14,080 nucleotides of DNA, from the NCBI GenBank assembly GCA_019454915.1, contig JACFNM010000007.1, forward strand, positions 13,018 to 27,097, read 5' to 3'. Position numbers and translations under genes: made by a program. This DNA comes from Chitinophagaceae bacterium. GTDB taxonomy: Bacteria > Bacteroidota > Bacteroidia > Chitinophagales > Chitinophagaceae. The notes under the pieces are model-generated. The model searched no databases, was not told where the DNA came from, and saw only the letters and a program-made list of their open reading frames with translations. The first letter of the stretch is position 1, and every line of letters begins with the position of its first letter. Shown here in pieces: positions 1-7,255 of the stretch.

Positions 1-1318
1 TGACGCAGCTTGCGAGGGTATTGCCGATTACATTCACGGATGTTCTCGCCATATCCATTAGTTCATCAATTCCGTAGATCGCCATAATCGGCCAGATGGG
101 AAAGCCGAAGGTAGAGGCCGTCGCTATCAGAATAACGAGAGACGCCCTGGGTACCGCGGCTACTCCTTTGCTGGTCAGCATCAGCGAAAATCCGATCATC
201 AATTGCTCTCCGATAGAAAGATGTATTCCTGCCGCCTGCGCAACGAATACGGATGCCAGCGAGAGATACAATGTGGTGCCGTCGAGGTTGAAGGTATATC
301 CTGTCGGAATCACGAAGGCGACAATTTTGCGGGGAACGCCGAATTTCTCCATGTTTTCCATGGCAATGGGGAGAGCAGAATCCGAGCTGGTGGTAGCAAA
401 AGCGATGGATACAGGCTCCTTAATTGCCTGAATAAACTTTTTTATGGGAACCCGGATGAATAGAAGAACCGGAAGTAGGATCAGCAATAGAAAAGCAGTC
501 AAGGCCAGGTAAAGCGTCATTAATAACAGGGCCAGATTTTTCAAGATATCGAGACCTAAATGCCCTACGGTCACCGAAATGGCCGCTCCCACCCCAAAAG
601 GGGCAAATAACATAATGATGTTGACAAATCGAAACATGGTTTCGGCCAGGCTTTCCGAAAATTCCAACAGCGGTCTTTTACGGTCTGGAGCAAGCTTGGC
701 GAGCGCAATGCCGAATAATACGCTAAATACTACAATGGGTAGCACGTTACCCTCATAGATGGATTTTATGATATTTTCCGGAAAAATGTCAATGATATGA
801 TCCTGCCAGGTTTTTTCAACAGCCACCGGCAGCTCTTTCAACAATTCATCGGGCACTTCTATTCCCACGCCGGCTTTGGTAAGGTTGATAAAAACTAATC
901 CTATAATTAAAGCAAAAGTGGTGATCAGTTCAAAATAAACAATGGACTTCCAGCCCATTCTCCCTACCTGCTTAAGGTTGGAGTGACTCGCTATACCTAC
1001 CACGAGCGTAGCAAACAACAAAGGCGCCACGATGGTCTTTACCAGACGCAAAAAAATAACGCTGAGAAAACGGAGGTGCTGAGAGAAGGCGGGGAAATCG
1101 AGCCCGATTTCAACCCCGAGCGCCATGGCTACGAATATCCAGGTCGTTAAAGATTTTTTGAACCAGGCTAACAAAAGCAGGCTTCCTATTAACACCCATC
1201 GGCTGGTAAACAACACTTTTTCAGGAATAGAAACCCAGTGTTCAAAGTTGAGAACATGCAATAGCGCGGTTAGGGTAAAAAATGACAAAGCGATTAAACC
1301 TGAACTGCGCGTATTCAT
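1..1318 (-). CDS. Na+/H+-coupled glutamate/aspartate (dicarboxylate) symporter, 3' end outside window
   Basis: This is an inner-membrane secondary transporter of the DAACS family (GltP/GltT/GltPh-like) that takes up acidic amino acids or C4-dicarboxylates with cations. The window shows 439 codons from the ATG at 1318 with no in-frame stop, so only the C-terminal tail is missing. The reading frame is open throughout and strongly hydrophobic. Family signatures are visible: a serine-rich hairpin TTSSDSALP (S311, S312), NLDGT at 344-348 (usually NMDGT), LTSKGVAAVPRAS in hairpin 2, and DMARTSVNVIGN at 422-433. D422 and R425 match the GltPh residues (D394, R397) that hold the amino group and side-chain carboxylate of aspartate, so an acidic amino acid is a better guess than succinate. 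N433 replaces the archaeal sodium-binding Asp405, as I recall is common in bacterial members. The gene is divergent from the next permease. The family is sure; the substrate is inferred. Confidence 0.93.
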   Translation of the reverse strand, partial: MNTRSSGLIALSFFTLTALLHVLNFEHWVSIPEKVLFTSRWVLIGSLLLLAWFKKSLTTWIFVAMALGVEIGLDFPAFSQHLRFLSVIFLRLVKTIVAPLLFATLVVGIASHSNLKQVGRMGWKSIVYFELITTFALIIGLVFINLTKAGVGIEVPDELLKELPVAVEKTWQDHIIDIFPENIIKSIYEGNVLPIVVFSVLFGIALAKLAPDRKRPLLEFSESLAETMFRFVNIIMLFAPFGVGAAISVTVGHLGLDILKNLALLLMTLYLALTAFLLLILLPVLLFIRVPIKKFIQAIKEPVSIAFATTSSDSALPIAMENMEKFGVPRKIVAFVIPTGYTFNLDGTTLYLSLASVFVAQAAGIHLSIGEQLMIGFSLMLTSKGVAAVPRASLVILIATASTFGFPIWPIMAIYGIDELMDMARTSVNVIGNTLASCV

Positions 1319-1506
1319 ATAGTATTCAAACAGGAGCTGGTAAATTTCAAAACTAATCGAAAGTTTACTGTAAATAAAAAGAAATTATTTTTGGCTCTCA
1401 CTGCTACAAAATTTCAAAAGTTGTCAATGTTTTGAGTATAAATCACTACTTTTCACTCTAATTCAAAAAACGTGTTCATTCATTCATATTAACACCCTCT
1501 CATGCT
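1319..1506. promoter_or_regulatory. Divergent intergenic region with candidate promoters
   Basis: This 188-bp AT-rich region separates two divergent transporter genes, so it should hold both promoters. On the minus strand, 1348-1355 reads TAGTTTTG, an exact match to the Bacteroidota -7 consensus TAnnTTTG, about 30 bp before the symporter ATG. On the plus strand, 1386-1393 reads TATTTTTG, also an exact match, which would give a leader of about 110 nt for the permease. Neither has a convincing TTTG at the -33 position, and such matches arise by chance in AT-rich DNA. No Shine-Dalgarno sequence or hairpin stands out. Confidence 0.3.
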
Positions 1507-3159
1507 ATGAGTTTATTCGTCAGGAAGCCAATTGCAGGATTAATTGCTGAATCTCAGGAAAGCGGCCCCGAAAGTCTGAAGAAGACATTGGGACCCTGGT
1601 CGTTAATTGCTTTGGGCATCGGAGCCATCATTGGCGCGGGATTGTTTTCGATTACCGGACTTGCTGCAGCTAATCAGGCTGGCCCGGCCATTACCATTTC
1701 GTTTGTAGTGGCTGCGCTTGGTTGTGCTTTTGCAGGGTTATGCTACGCAGAATTCGCTTCCATGATTCCCGTTGCCGGGAGCGCCTATACCTATAGTTAT
1801 GCGACTATGGGCGAATTTATTGCCTGGATCATCGGTTGGGATTTGGTGCTGGAATATGCGGTTGGCGCCGCCACGGTTAGTATTAGCTGGAGCCGGTACC
1901 TGGCAAAATTTCTGGAGGGTTTTGATATTGTATTACCCGCCTCACTGATGGCCGGCCCGTGGGAGGGAGGTATTATTAACGTGCCTGCGGTATTTATAGT
2001 GGTGTTGGTTAGCGCTCTGCTGATAAGAGGTACGCAGGAAAGTGCCTGGGTCAACTCGCTGATAGTTGTACTGAAAGTTAGTGTAGTACTGATATTCATT
2101 GTTTTGGGATGGAAATATATCAATAACGAGAATTATGTGCCCTATATTCCGCCAAATAATGGAACATTTGGAGAGTTTGGATTCAGCGGGGTCATCAGGG
2201 CGGCAGCCGTTGTATTTTTTGCCTACATCGGCTTCGATGCGGTAAGTACGGCTGCACAGGAAGCCAAGAATCCCAAAAAGGATATGCCTATCGGGATACT
2301 GGGTTCCCTGATTATTTGTACGATTTTGTATATACTCTTTGCCCATGTGATGACCGGGGTAACCAGTTATAAATCATTCGAGGGGCAGGATGGTATAGCG
2401 CCCGTAGCAGTAGCGATTAGCCACATGGGAACACCGGACAGCACCGGTATTATTCGCCCGGATTATCCCTGGCTCAACAGGGCAATCATTGTGGCAATCT
2501 TAGGTGGGTATGCGTCAGTTATCCTGGTGATGCTGATGGGTCAGAGCAGGGTATTTTACAGTATGAGTAAAGACGGCTTGCTACCGAAAATGTTTTCCAG
2601 TGTGCATCACCGTTTTCATACGCCGGCTAAAAGTAATCTGATCTTTATGTTGCTGGTAAGTTTGTTCGCAGCTTTTGTGCCGGCACGGGTAGTGGGAGAG
2701 ATGACAAGTATCGGAACCTTGTTTGCCTTTATTCTGGTGTGTATCGGTATCTGGGTGATGCGGGTTAAGATGCCGGAAGTGCCGAGAGGTTTTAGAACGC
2801 CGCTGGTTCCGCTGGTACCTATTTTGGGAGTGATTACCTGCTTTTTTATGATGGCGTTTTTACCTCTGGATACCTGGATTCGTTTAATACTCTGGATGAT
2901 AATCGGTTTTGACATCTATTTGTGGTATGGGGTTAAGCACAGTAAATTATCGGGAGGCAAGCCGGACACGCTGGCACAGGCCAATAAAATTGGCGGGATA
3001 AGCGGCATGTTTTTGTCTGTTGCGTTGATTGTTATTGCTTTTATACATCATTATGCCACGGATGGAGAAGATAATGTCATTTTCTATTTCTCCCTGCTGT
3101 TTGCATCTGCCCACGGCGTTCTTTACCTTAAAAAAATGATGAAAAAGCCGGAGGCATAG
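1507..3159 (+). CDS. APC-family amino acid permease (cationic amino acid transporter type)
   Basis: This 550-residue polytopic inner-membrane protein belongs to the amino acid-polyamine-organocation superfamily and most resembles the bacterial YfnA/CAT-like branch. Residues 36-51 carry the first-helix glycine signature (GIGAIIGAGLFSITG), whose unwound stretch binds the substrate carboxylate in this fold. Residues 239-262 carry the helix-6 motif GFDAVSTAAQEAKNP followed by KKDMPIG, diagnostic of CAT-type members. Hydrophobic segments continue to the C terminus, with a basic tail (KKMMKKPEA). The length suits CAT-like proteins with 12-14 helices. The ATG at 1507 is the first good start and the N terminus before helix 1 is short and polar, as expected. 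The gene is divergent from the acidic amino acid symporter and convergent with lepB, so it is probably monocistronic. The substrate cannot be read from the sequence. Confidence 0.92.
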   Translation: MSLFVRKPIAGLIAESQESGPESLKKTLGPWSLIALGIGAIIGAGLFSITGLAAANQAGPAITISFVVAALGCAFAGLCYAEFASMIPVAGSAYTYSYATMGEFIAWIIGWDLVLEYAVGAATVSISWSRYLAKFLEGFDIVLPASLMAGPWEGGIINVPAVFIVVLVSALLIRGTQESAWVNSLIVVLKVSVVLIFIVLGWKYINNENYVPYIPPNNGTFGEFGFSGVIRAAAVVFFAYIGFDAVSTAAQEAKNPKKDMPIGILGSLIICTILYILFAHVMTGVTSYKSFEGQDGIAPVAVAISHMGTPDSTGIIRPDYPWLNRAIIVAILGGYASVILVMLMGQSRVFYSMSKDGLLPKMFSSVHHRFHTPAKSNLIFMLLVSLFAAFVPARVVGEMTSIGTLFAFILVCIGIWVMRVKMPEVPRGFRTPLVPLVPILGVITCFFMMAFLPLDTWIRLILWMIIGFDIYLWYGVKHSKLSGGKPDTLAQANKIGGISGMFLSVALIVIAFIHHYATDGEDNVIFYFSLLFASAHGVLYLKKMMKKPEA

Positions 3160-3420
3160 CTGGCGTTCGTTTGCTATACCGGTTCAAGATGACCGACAAT
3201 TGTCCAACCTGTTTAAGGAGGCGAATAATCTGTTGATACCCAGTAGGGATTTTTGCTTGCCACTTTATAGACATCTATTAAGTTTGGATCTCATAAGAAA
3301 AACGTGCTAAAATTTATAAACTTGGTTTCGCCTGGAGGCAGACGGAACGCAAAACCTCGCCACATTGCCACCAGGTTAGATGATTAAATCTATCCCTCCG
3401 ATAGCCGCAAGCATGAGTAT
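3160..3420. other. Convergent intergenic spacer with weak hairpins
   Basis: This 261-bp stretch lies between the 3' ends of the permease and lepB. I see no convincing gene in it; the only short frames are a dozen or so codons. Two imperfect stems are present. One pairs 3374-3381 with 3388-3395 around the loop GATTAA (7 of 8 pairs). The other pairs GGTTTCG at 3324-3330 with CGCAAAACC at 3348-3356, with a bulge. Read on the minus strand, the second is followed by an AT-rich run, so it could end lepB transcripts. Neither is a clear intrinsic terminator. Confidence 0.3.
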
Positions 3421-4917
3421 TTACCTGATGACTTTAAACAGGCGGCTCCATCTCGGACCCGCATTCCAGCTAAACCATATCAGCGAAGCTTTTCCCACCA
3501 CATGGTCTTCGGGAACGTAGCCCCAGAAACGGGAGTCCTGGGAATTATGTCGGTTATCACCCATCATCCAGTAATAATTCATTTTAAAGGTATATTGATT
3601 AGTGGGCTGACCGTTAATGACGAAGGAACCGTCTTTGAACCCAAGTGTATTATGTTCGTACACGGAGATAATGCGCTCGTAAAAAGCTATATTTTCCGGT
3701 GTAAGGGTGACTGTGGCTCCTTTTTGAGGTATCCAGATGGGCCCGTAAAAATCCTCGCTCCATTTATAGTGTGCCGTATCGTTGGGGAAAACAGATGGGT
3801 TAAATTGTTTAACATCTTTGACGATACTTTCTACGTAAGATAATTCTTTCATACGCGCTGCTTCTTCCGCACTTAAGTCAATCAGGTAGTTCATATTATT
3901 ACCTATAAGCAGTTGTTGTCTTTCCGGATCTGTTTCTACGTTAAAATCTTTTTGAAGGATGTCTTCGTCAAAATATTGTCCTTTGGTTTGCACATGATAG
4001 AAGGTTGCCGATGCTTCGGGTACTACCCCCGGCTCACCATTTATATATACGATTCCCTCTTTAATCTGCAGAGTATCGCCGGGTATCCCAATACAACGTT
4101 TAATAAAATTTTCTCTTTTATCTACGGGGCGCACGATGATATCATCCCGTTGCAACAATGCTTCCCGGTTGCCTCCGTATTGTTCTCTTAATACGTCATA
4201 GTAGTTGAGATTAGACTGATATTCACCAATGACGGTATCGCCCACCGGGTAGTTGAAAACCACCACATCATTGCGTTTCACCGGTGTAGTCCACAGTCTC
4301 TTATACGGAAGTTTTATCCACTCGAGGTATGATTTTCCGCCCGTTATGGGGGCGGTATGGTGAACAAACGGAATGGCAAGCGGCGTGTTGGGAAGCCGCG
4401 GACCATAGCTCAGCTTGCTTACAAAAAGAAAATCATTTACCAGCAGGGTCTTTTCCATACTACCGGTTGGGATTACATAGGCTTCAAAAATGAAAGTTCT
4501 TATGATGGTAGCGGCAATTACCGCAAATACACCCGCGTCAATCCATTCTCTCGTGGAAGACTTCTTGTAATTTTTGACTACGGTATTACCTGCATATTTT
4601 TCATTTTTTGAAAATCCGAGATAGGGGAAATACAGGAAAGGAACAAAAACCGTTGCCGTATGATGGAGTAGCGAAAACCTTCCGAAATGTTCTACAAAAC
4701 GGATACAAATCCAAATGGTGATGAATTGCCCGACAATAGGAATAAATTGTAAGAAGAACCAGTATTTCTTCAACGGCATCTTCTCGATCATACACCAGGT
4801 ATTATAATAAGGGATAAGCGCTTCCCAGGGTGCGATACCTGCCTTCTTAAACATACCATACAATCCTATCAGTGAACCAATAATTGCTAAAATAAAAAGA
4901 ATCCAGCCGGCACTCAT
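3421..4917 (-). CDS. lepB: Signal peptidase I, long form with N-terminal membrane domain
   Basis: This inner-membrane serine protease cleaves signal peptides from exported proteins. The conserved boxes are present: the nucleophile Ser153 in PTGSMEKTLL, the general base Lys273 in FIKRCIGIPGD, and the GDNRHNSQDSR box at 453-463. It is 498 residues long, against about 324 for the E. coli enzyme. Ser-Lys spacing is 120 residues and Lys-to-GDN spacing 180, both much wider than in E. coli, so the periplasmic part carries insertions. Residues 1-100 form an added domain with about three hydrophobic segments (near 3-21, 52-72 and 85-100) containing the phrase PWEALIPYYNTW. I recall a DUF5684-like domain of this kind fused to signal peptidases in this phylum, though the family name is from memory. 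A further helix at about 125-146 precedes the catalytic Ser. The start is ATG at 4917. The family is certain. Confidence 0.96.
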   Translation of the reverse strand: MSAGWILFILAIIGSLIGLYGMFKKAGIAPWEALIPYYNTWCMIEKMPLKKYWFFLQFIPIVGQFITIWICIRFVEHFGRFSLLHHTATVFVPFLYFPYLGFSKNEKYAGNTVVKNYKKSSTREWIDAGVFAVIAATIIRTFIFEAYVIPTGSMEKTLLVNDFLFVSKLSYGPRLPNTPLAIPFVHHTAPITGGKSYLEWIKLPYKRLWTTPVKRNDVVVFNYPVGDTVIGEYQSNLNYYDVLREQYGGNREALLQRDDIIVRPVDKRENFIKRCIGIPGDTLQIKEGIVYINGEPGVVPEASATFYHVQTKGQYFDEDILQKDFNVETDPERQQLLIGNNMNYLIDLSAEEAARMKELSYVESIVKDVKQFNPSVFPNDTAHYKWSEDFYGPIWIPQKGATVTLTPENIAFYERIISVYEHNTLGFKDGSFVINGQPTNQYTFKMNYYWMMGDNRHNSQDSRFWGYVPEDHVVGKASLIWFSWNAGPRWSRLFKVIR

Positions 4918-4936
4918 GTAGCTTTTTTTAAGTTGC

Positions 4937-4944
4937 CAAAAATA
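4937..4944 (-). promoter_or_regulatory. Candidate -7 promoter element for lepB
   Basis: The minus strand reads TATTTTTG, an exact match to TAnnTTTG, ending 20 bp before the lepB ATG, which would give a leader of about 10-15 nt. No clear TTTG or TTG is found at the -33 spacing. The match alone is weak evidence in AT-rich DNA. Confidence 0.3.
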
Positions 4945-4994
4945 ATATAAATAGCTGATTAAGCCGGTCCGACTTTTATAATAACCTATTAAAG

Positions 4995-5016
4995 TGATAA
5001 ATCAGCCCGTTTATCA
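4995..5016 (-). terminator. Candidate terminator hairpin after the alpha/beta hydrolase
   Basis: TGATAAA (4995-5001) and TTTATCA (5010-5016) form a perfect 7-bp stem around an 8-base loop. On the minus strand the hairpin begins 18 bp after the hydrolase stop and is followed by CTTTAATAGG, a poor U-tract. A second, wider inverted repeat (GCTGATT at 4954-4960 with AATCAGC at 5000-5006) overlaps it and would compete. Its position fits an operon end, but the stem is AT-rich. Confidence 0.4.
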
Positions 5017-5034
5017 GCAGGTAAAAGTTATATT

Positions 5035-5691
5035 TTACAGTATTTCCCTTAGAATGGCGGAAACCCGCTCTGCTTCCTGATATACCAGAAAATGGCCGGC
5101 TGAAGGGATGGTGTGGGTGGGGGTAACCAGCGAATAAGGGAAGATACGGTCTTTATCACCGTGAATATGGTAGAGTGCAGGAGGCTGCCACTCGTTATTC
5201 CAGCGTAATACCTGATGAATAGACCATTTAAGGTAAACGGGATCCACATTTGCCCGGTACTCGTGTACGAGTTTCTTTTCTTCCTCAGTTGAGGCGCCTA
5301 AGAAGTAGTTTTCAAGTGGTTCAAATATTTTTGTGGGGCGGAATGAAAAAAGTGATTTTCGCGGAAGAAGGGAATCCGCATTCATTTTTCCGAAAAGCCG
5401 CATCCATCCGGGTAGTTGAAGCCGGTTACTGACGCTGGAAATAAGCACCACCTTGTATATTTTCCGGACTTTGGCGATTTCTATACTCATCATTCCGCCA
5501 AAAGAAACGCCGATTAAGGTAGCATTTTCGTCTTCAATGGATTCACTCATGCGCACTGCGTAAGCACTCAGGCTTTCACCCGCCGATGGCATTATCCACG
5601 GAAGATAATGCACGTCCACACCATCCCAGTTCAGCTTACTGAATATCCGTTCGTCAGAACCCAAACCGCAGAGGCAATAAACCGTTTTCAA
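5035..5691 (-). CDS. Alpha/beta hydrolase family protein, TTG start
   Basis: This is a 218-residue soluble protein with the alpha/beta-hydrolase plan. An early oxyanion-type turn lies in CLCGLGSDERIF, the nucleophile elbow GVSFGG puts Ser at residue 63, the acid is probably Asp181 in HGDKDRIFP, and the catalytic His200 sits in SAGHFLV. The triad is complete and in the usual order, so an active esterase-like hydrolase is likely; the substrate is unknown. No signal peptide is visible. The codon at 5689-5691 is TTG. There is no ATG for the next 33 codons, and the residues right after TTG (KTVYCLCGLG) are the first strand expected in this fold, so TTG is the best start. The gene begins 11 bp after the stop of the response regulator gene on the same strand, which implies cotranscription and perhaps translational coupling. 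Confidence 0.85.
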   Translation of the reverse strand: MKTVYCLCGLGSDERIFSKLNWDGVDVHYLPWIMPSAGESLSAYAVRMSESIEDENATLIGVSFGGMMSIEIAKVRKIYKVVLISSVSNRLQLPGWMRLFGKMNADSLLPRKSLFSFRPTKIFEPLENYFLGASTEEEKKLVHEYRANVDPVYLKWSIHQVLRWNNEWQPPALYHIHGDKDRIFPYSLVTPTHTIPSAGHFLVYQEAERVSAILREIL

Positions 5692-5702
5692 AATTTTACT
5701 AT

Positions 5703-6863
5703 TTAACGGGGTAGCACATAACTGTGAATGTCTTCCAGGGTGATGCTTTTTCCGGAAAGTATAACGAGCCGCTCCACCACATTCCTCAGCTCCCGGATAT
5801 TACCCGTCCATTTGTTTTCCTGGAGGGCTTCCATGGCTTTAAGCTCTATGGACTTTTTCGCGATGCCGTTTTCGGCACAAATATCCATAAGAAACTTATC
5901 CACCAGCAAAGGAATATCCTCCTTCCGGTCATTTAACGACGGTACATTAATGATGATCACACTGAGCCGGTGATACAGGTCGAGCCGGAACTTTTTTTCA
6001 TCCACCTCGTGCAACAGGTTTTTGTTGGTAGCGGCAATCACCCGTACATCAACCGAGATGTCCTTATCTCCTCCCACCCTGGTGATTTTTCCTTCCTGTA
6101 AGGCGCGCAGCACTTTCGCCTGCGCGTTTAGGCTCATGTCCCCGATTTCGTCAAGAAACAGCGTGCCGCCATGCGCCTGTTCAAATTTCCCTATTCGCTG
6201 CTTTACCGCGGAGGTGAAGGAACCTTTCTCATGCCCAAACAATTCGCTTTCGATCAGTTCCTGCGGAATAGCGGCACAGTTTACTTCAATAAGCGGATTT
6301 TTGGACCGATGACTCTTTTCGTGAATCCATCGCGCCACTAATTCTTTACCTACTCCGTTTTCGCCCATCACCATCACCCGCGCATCGGTAGGCGCCACTT
6401 TATCAATCGTATCAATGATTTTTCGTATCAGCGGGGATTCTCCGATTATATCCTCCACTTTACTCACTTTTCGTCTGAGAACTTTCGCTTCGGTAACCAG
6501 GTCGGTCTTATCCATGGCGTTCCGGATGGTAATCAACAGCCGGTTTAAGTCGGGAGGTTTGGAGATATAGTCATAAGCTCCTTTTTTCACCGCTTCAACC
6601 GCCGTTTCTATCGTGCCATGCCCGGAAATCATGATAATAGGAACGTCCGGATTTATTTCCCTGGCCTTGTCCAGAAATTCAATACCATCTATCTTGGGCA
6701 TTTTGATGTCACAAAGTACCACGTCATAATTTTTCTCTCCAAACCGTTTAAGCCCCTCGTCACCGTCACCGGCTTCTTCAATCTTATAGCCTTCATAGGA
6801 AAGTATTTCACTCAGTGTCTTTCGAATGGACTTTTCATCGTCAATAATCAATATGTTCGACAT
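5703..6863 (-). CDS. NtrC-like response regulator (REC-AAA+) without a DNA-binding domain
   Basis: This is a 386-residue two-domain protein. Residues 1-120 are a receiver domain with an acidic pair at D8-D9, phosphoacceptor Asp52 in CDIKMPKIDG, switch Ser80 and Lys102 in SKPPD. Residues 138-365 are a sigma-54-activator AAA+ domain with Walker A GENGVGKE (167-174), Walker B TLFLDEIGD (234-242), sensor AATN (277-280), arginine-finger-region FRLDLYHRL (292-300) and sensor II GNIRELRN (354-361). Two features are unusual. The sigma-54-contacting loop, normally GAFTGA, reads GSFTSA at 214-219. The protein also stops at VLPR shortly after the AAA+ domain, with no Fis-type helix-turn-helix. A similar short form is, as I recall, widespread in Bacteroidota. 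It may activate from solution or bind DNA only through a partner. No histidine kinase is in the window. The family is certain; its targets are unknown. Confidence 0.93.
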   Translation of the reverse strand: MSNILIIDDEKSIRKTLSEILSYEGYKIEEAGDGDEGLKRFGEKNYDVVLCDIKMPKIDGIEFLDKAREINPDVPIIMISGHGTIETAVEAVKKGAYDYISKPPDLNRLLITIRNAMDKTDLVTEAKVLRRKVSKVEDIIGESPLIRKIIDTIDKVAPTDARVMVMGENGVGKELVARWIHEKSHRSKNPLIEVNCAAIPQELIESELFGHEKGSFTSAVKQRIGKFEQAHGGTLFLDEIGDMSLNAQAKVLRALQEGKITRVGGDKDISVDVRVIAATNKNLLHEVDEKKFRLDLYHRLSVIIINVPSLNDRKEDIPLLVDKFLMDICAENGIAKKSIELKAMEALQENKWTGNIRELRNVVERLVILSGKSITLEDIHSYVLPR

Positions 6864-6876
6864 ACTGTAAATAGGT

Positions 6877-6899
6877 TATGTTTAAGTAATATGTTTAAG
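6877..6899. repeat. Perfect 10-bp direct repeat TATGTTTAAG, 13-bp period
   Basis: TATGTTTAAG occurs at 6877-6886 and again at 6890-6899, separated by TAA. The pair lies 14-36 bp upstream of the response regulator ATG, in its leader or core promoter region. A tandem site like this could be bound by a regulator, but the AT-rich context makes chance duplication possible. Confidence 0.5.
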
Positions 6900-7017
6900 A
6901 ATTTCTCCGTTTGAAACCCGGAAATATCCATTTTTACGATGTTACAACTTGTTGGATGCAAATTAGCTTAGCAAATGCTAAAATTTTTATGTTTATCATA
7001 GTTTTTCTGCAAAATGC

Positions 7018-7048
7018 TTGAGTTTCATAATAGTCAAGACTACCTTTA
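7018..7048 (+). promoter_or_regulatory. Candidate promoter of the small membrane peptide gene
   Basis: TTG at 7018-7020 is followed after 20 bp by TACCTTTA at 7041-7048, which matches seven of the eight positions of the phylum -7 consensus TAnnTTTG (the final G is A). Transcription would begin near 7054, giving a leader of about 34 nt to the ATG at 7088. The spacing is right for this promoter class; the boxes are near-consensus. Confidence 0.4.
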
Positions 7049-7087
7049 CGTTTAATTAATATCCTTTAAAACCAAAAGATTCATCCA

Positions 7088-7234
7088 ATGAAAACTCAAA
7101 TGCTCTTATCCAATCAAACCGTTGAAGCACCCACCTGGAAATTAGTAACCAAATTAAGCTTGTTAGCCGCCTTTTGTATGGGGTTGTGTTACTTATTTGC
7201 TGTCGGCATCTCTTCTTTAGCATCTGCTTTTTAG
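7088..7234 (+). CDS. Small single-pass membrane peptide, 48 residues
   Basis: I do not recognise this gene as a named family. The frame runs from ATG at 7088 to TAG at 7232-7234. The peptide begins with a polar stretch (MKTQMLLSNQTVEAPTWK), followed by one hydrophobic segment at about residues 20-45 with small residues and two cysteines (C31, C35), and ends in SLASAF. The two lysines before the helix predict the N terminus inside the cell. The case for a real gene is circumstantial: a promoter-like sequence at suitable spacing upstream, a strong inverted repeat 21 bp after the stop, and an otherwise empty region between two minus-strand genes. It could act as a membrane regulator or accessory subunit, but nothing in the sequence says of what. 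It could be a chance open frame; conservation would decide. Confidence 0.55.
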   Translation: MKTQMLLSNQTVEAPTWKLVTKLSLLAAFCMGLCYLFAVGISSLASAF

Positions 7235-7255
7235 CTACATTATAAGTAATTATTG

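Larger units (their letters stand above)
6864..7087. other. Divergent intergenic region between regulator and small peptide genes
   Basis: This 224-bp AT-rich region holds the 10-bp tandem repeat next to the regulator gene, a perfect palindrome TTAGCA-AA-TGCTAA at 6968-6981, two copies of GCAAAT 13 bp apart (6958 and 6971), and a promoter-like pair facing the small plus-strand gene. I found no exact TAnnTTTG facing the regulator gene and no clear sigma-54 promoter (GG/GC pair) on either strand. No gene was seen inside it. Confidence 0.45.

Noticed and set aside
422..433. Residues 422-433 of the symporter (not base positions): Asn433 where GltPh has a sodium-binding Asp, first taken as a defect
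   Set aside because: Asn at this place is, as I recall, usual in bacterial GltT/DctA-type members, so it is not anomalous.
96..463. Two overlapping plus-strand open frames
   Set aside because: They lie antisense to the symporter, whose frame is intact with clear family motifs; the translated products resemble nothing.
3189..3236. 15-codon plus-strand frame starting MTDNCPTCLRRR
   Set aside because: It is too short, has no transcription signals, and is within chance expectation for an intergenic spacer.
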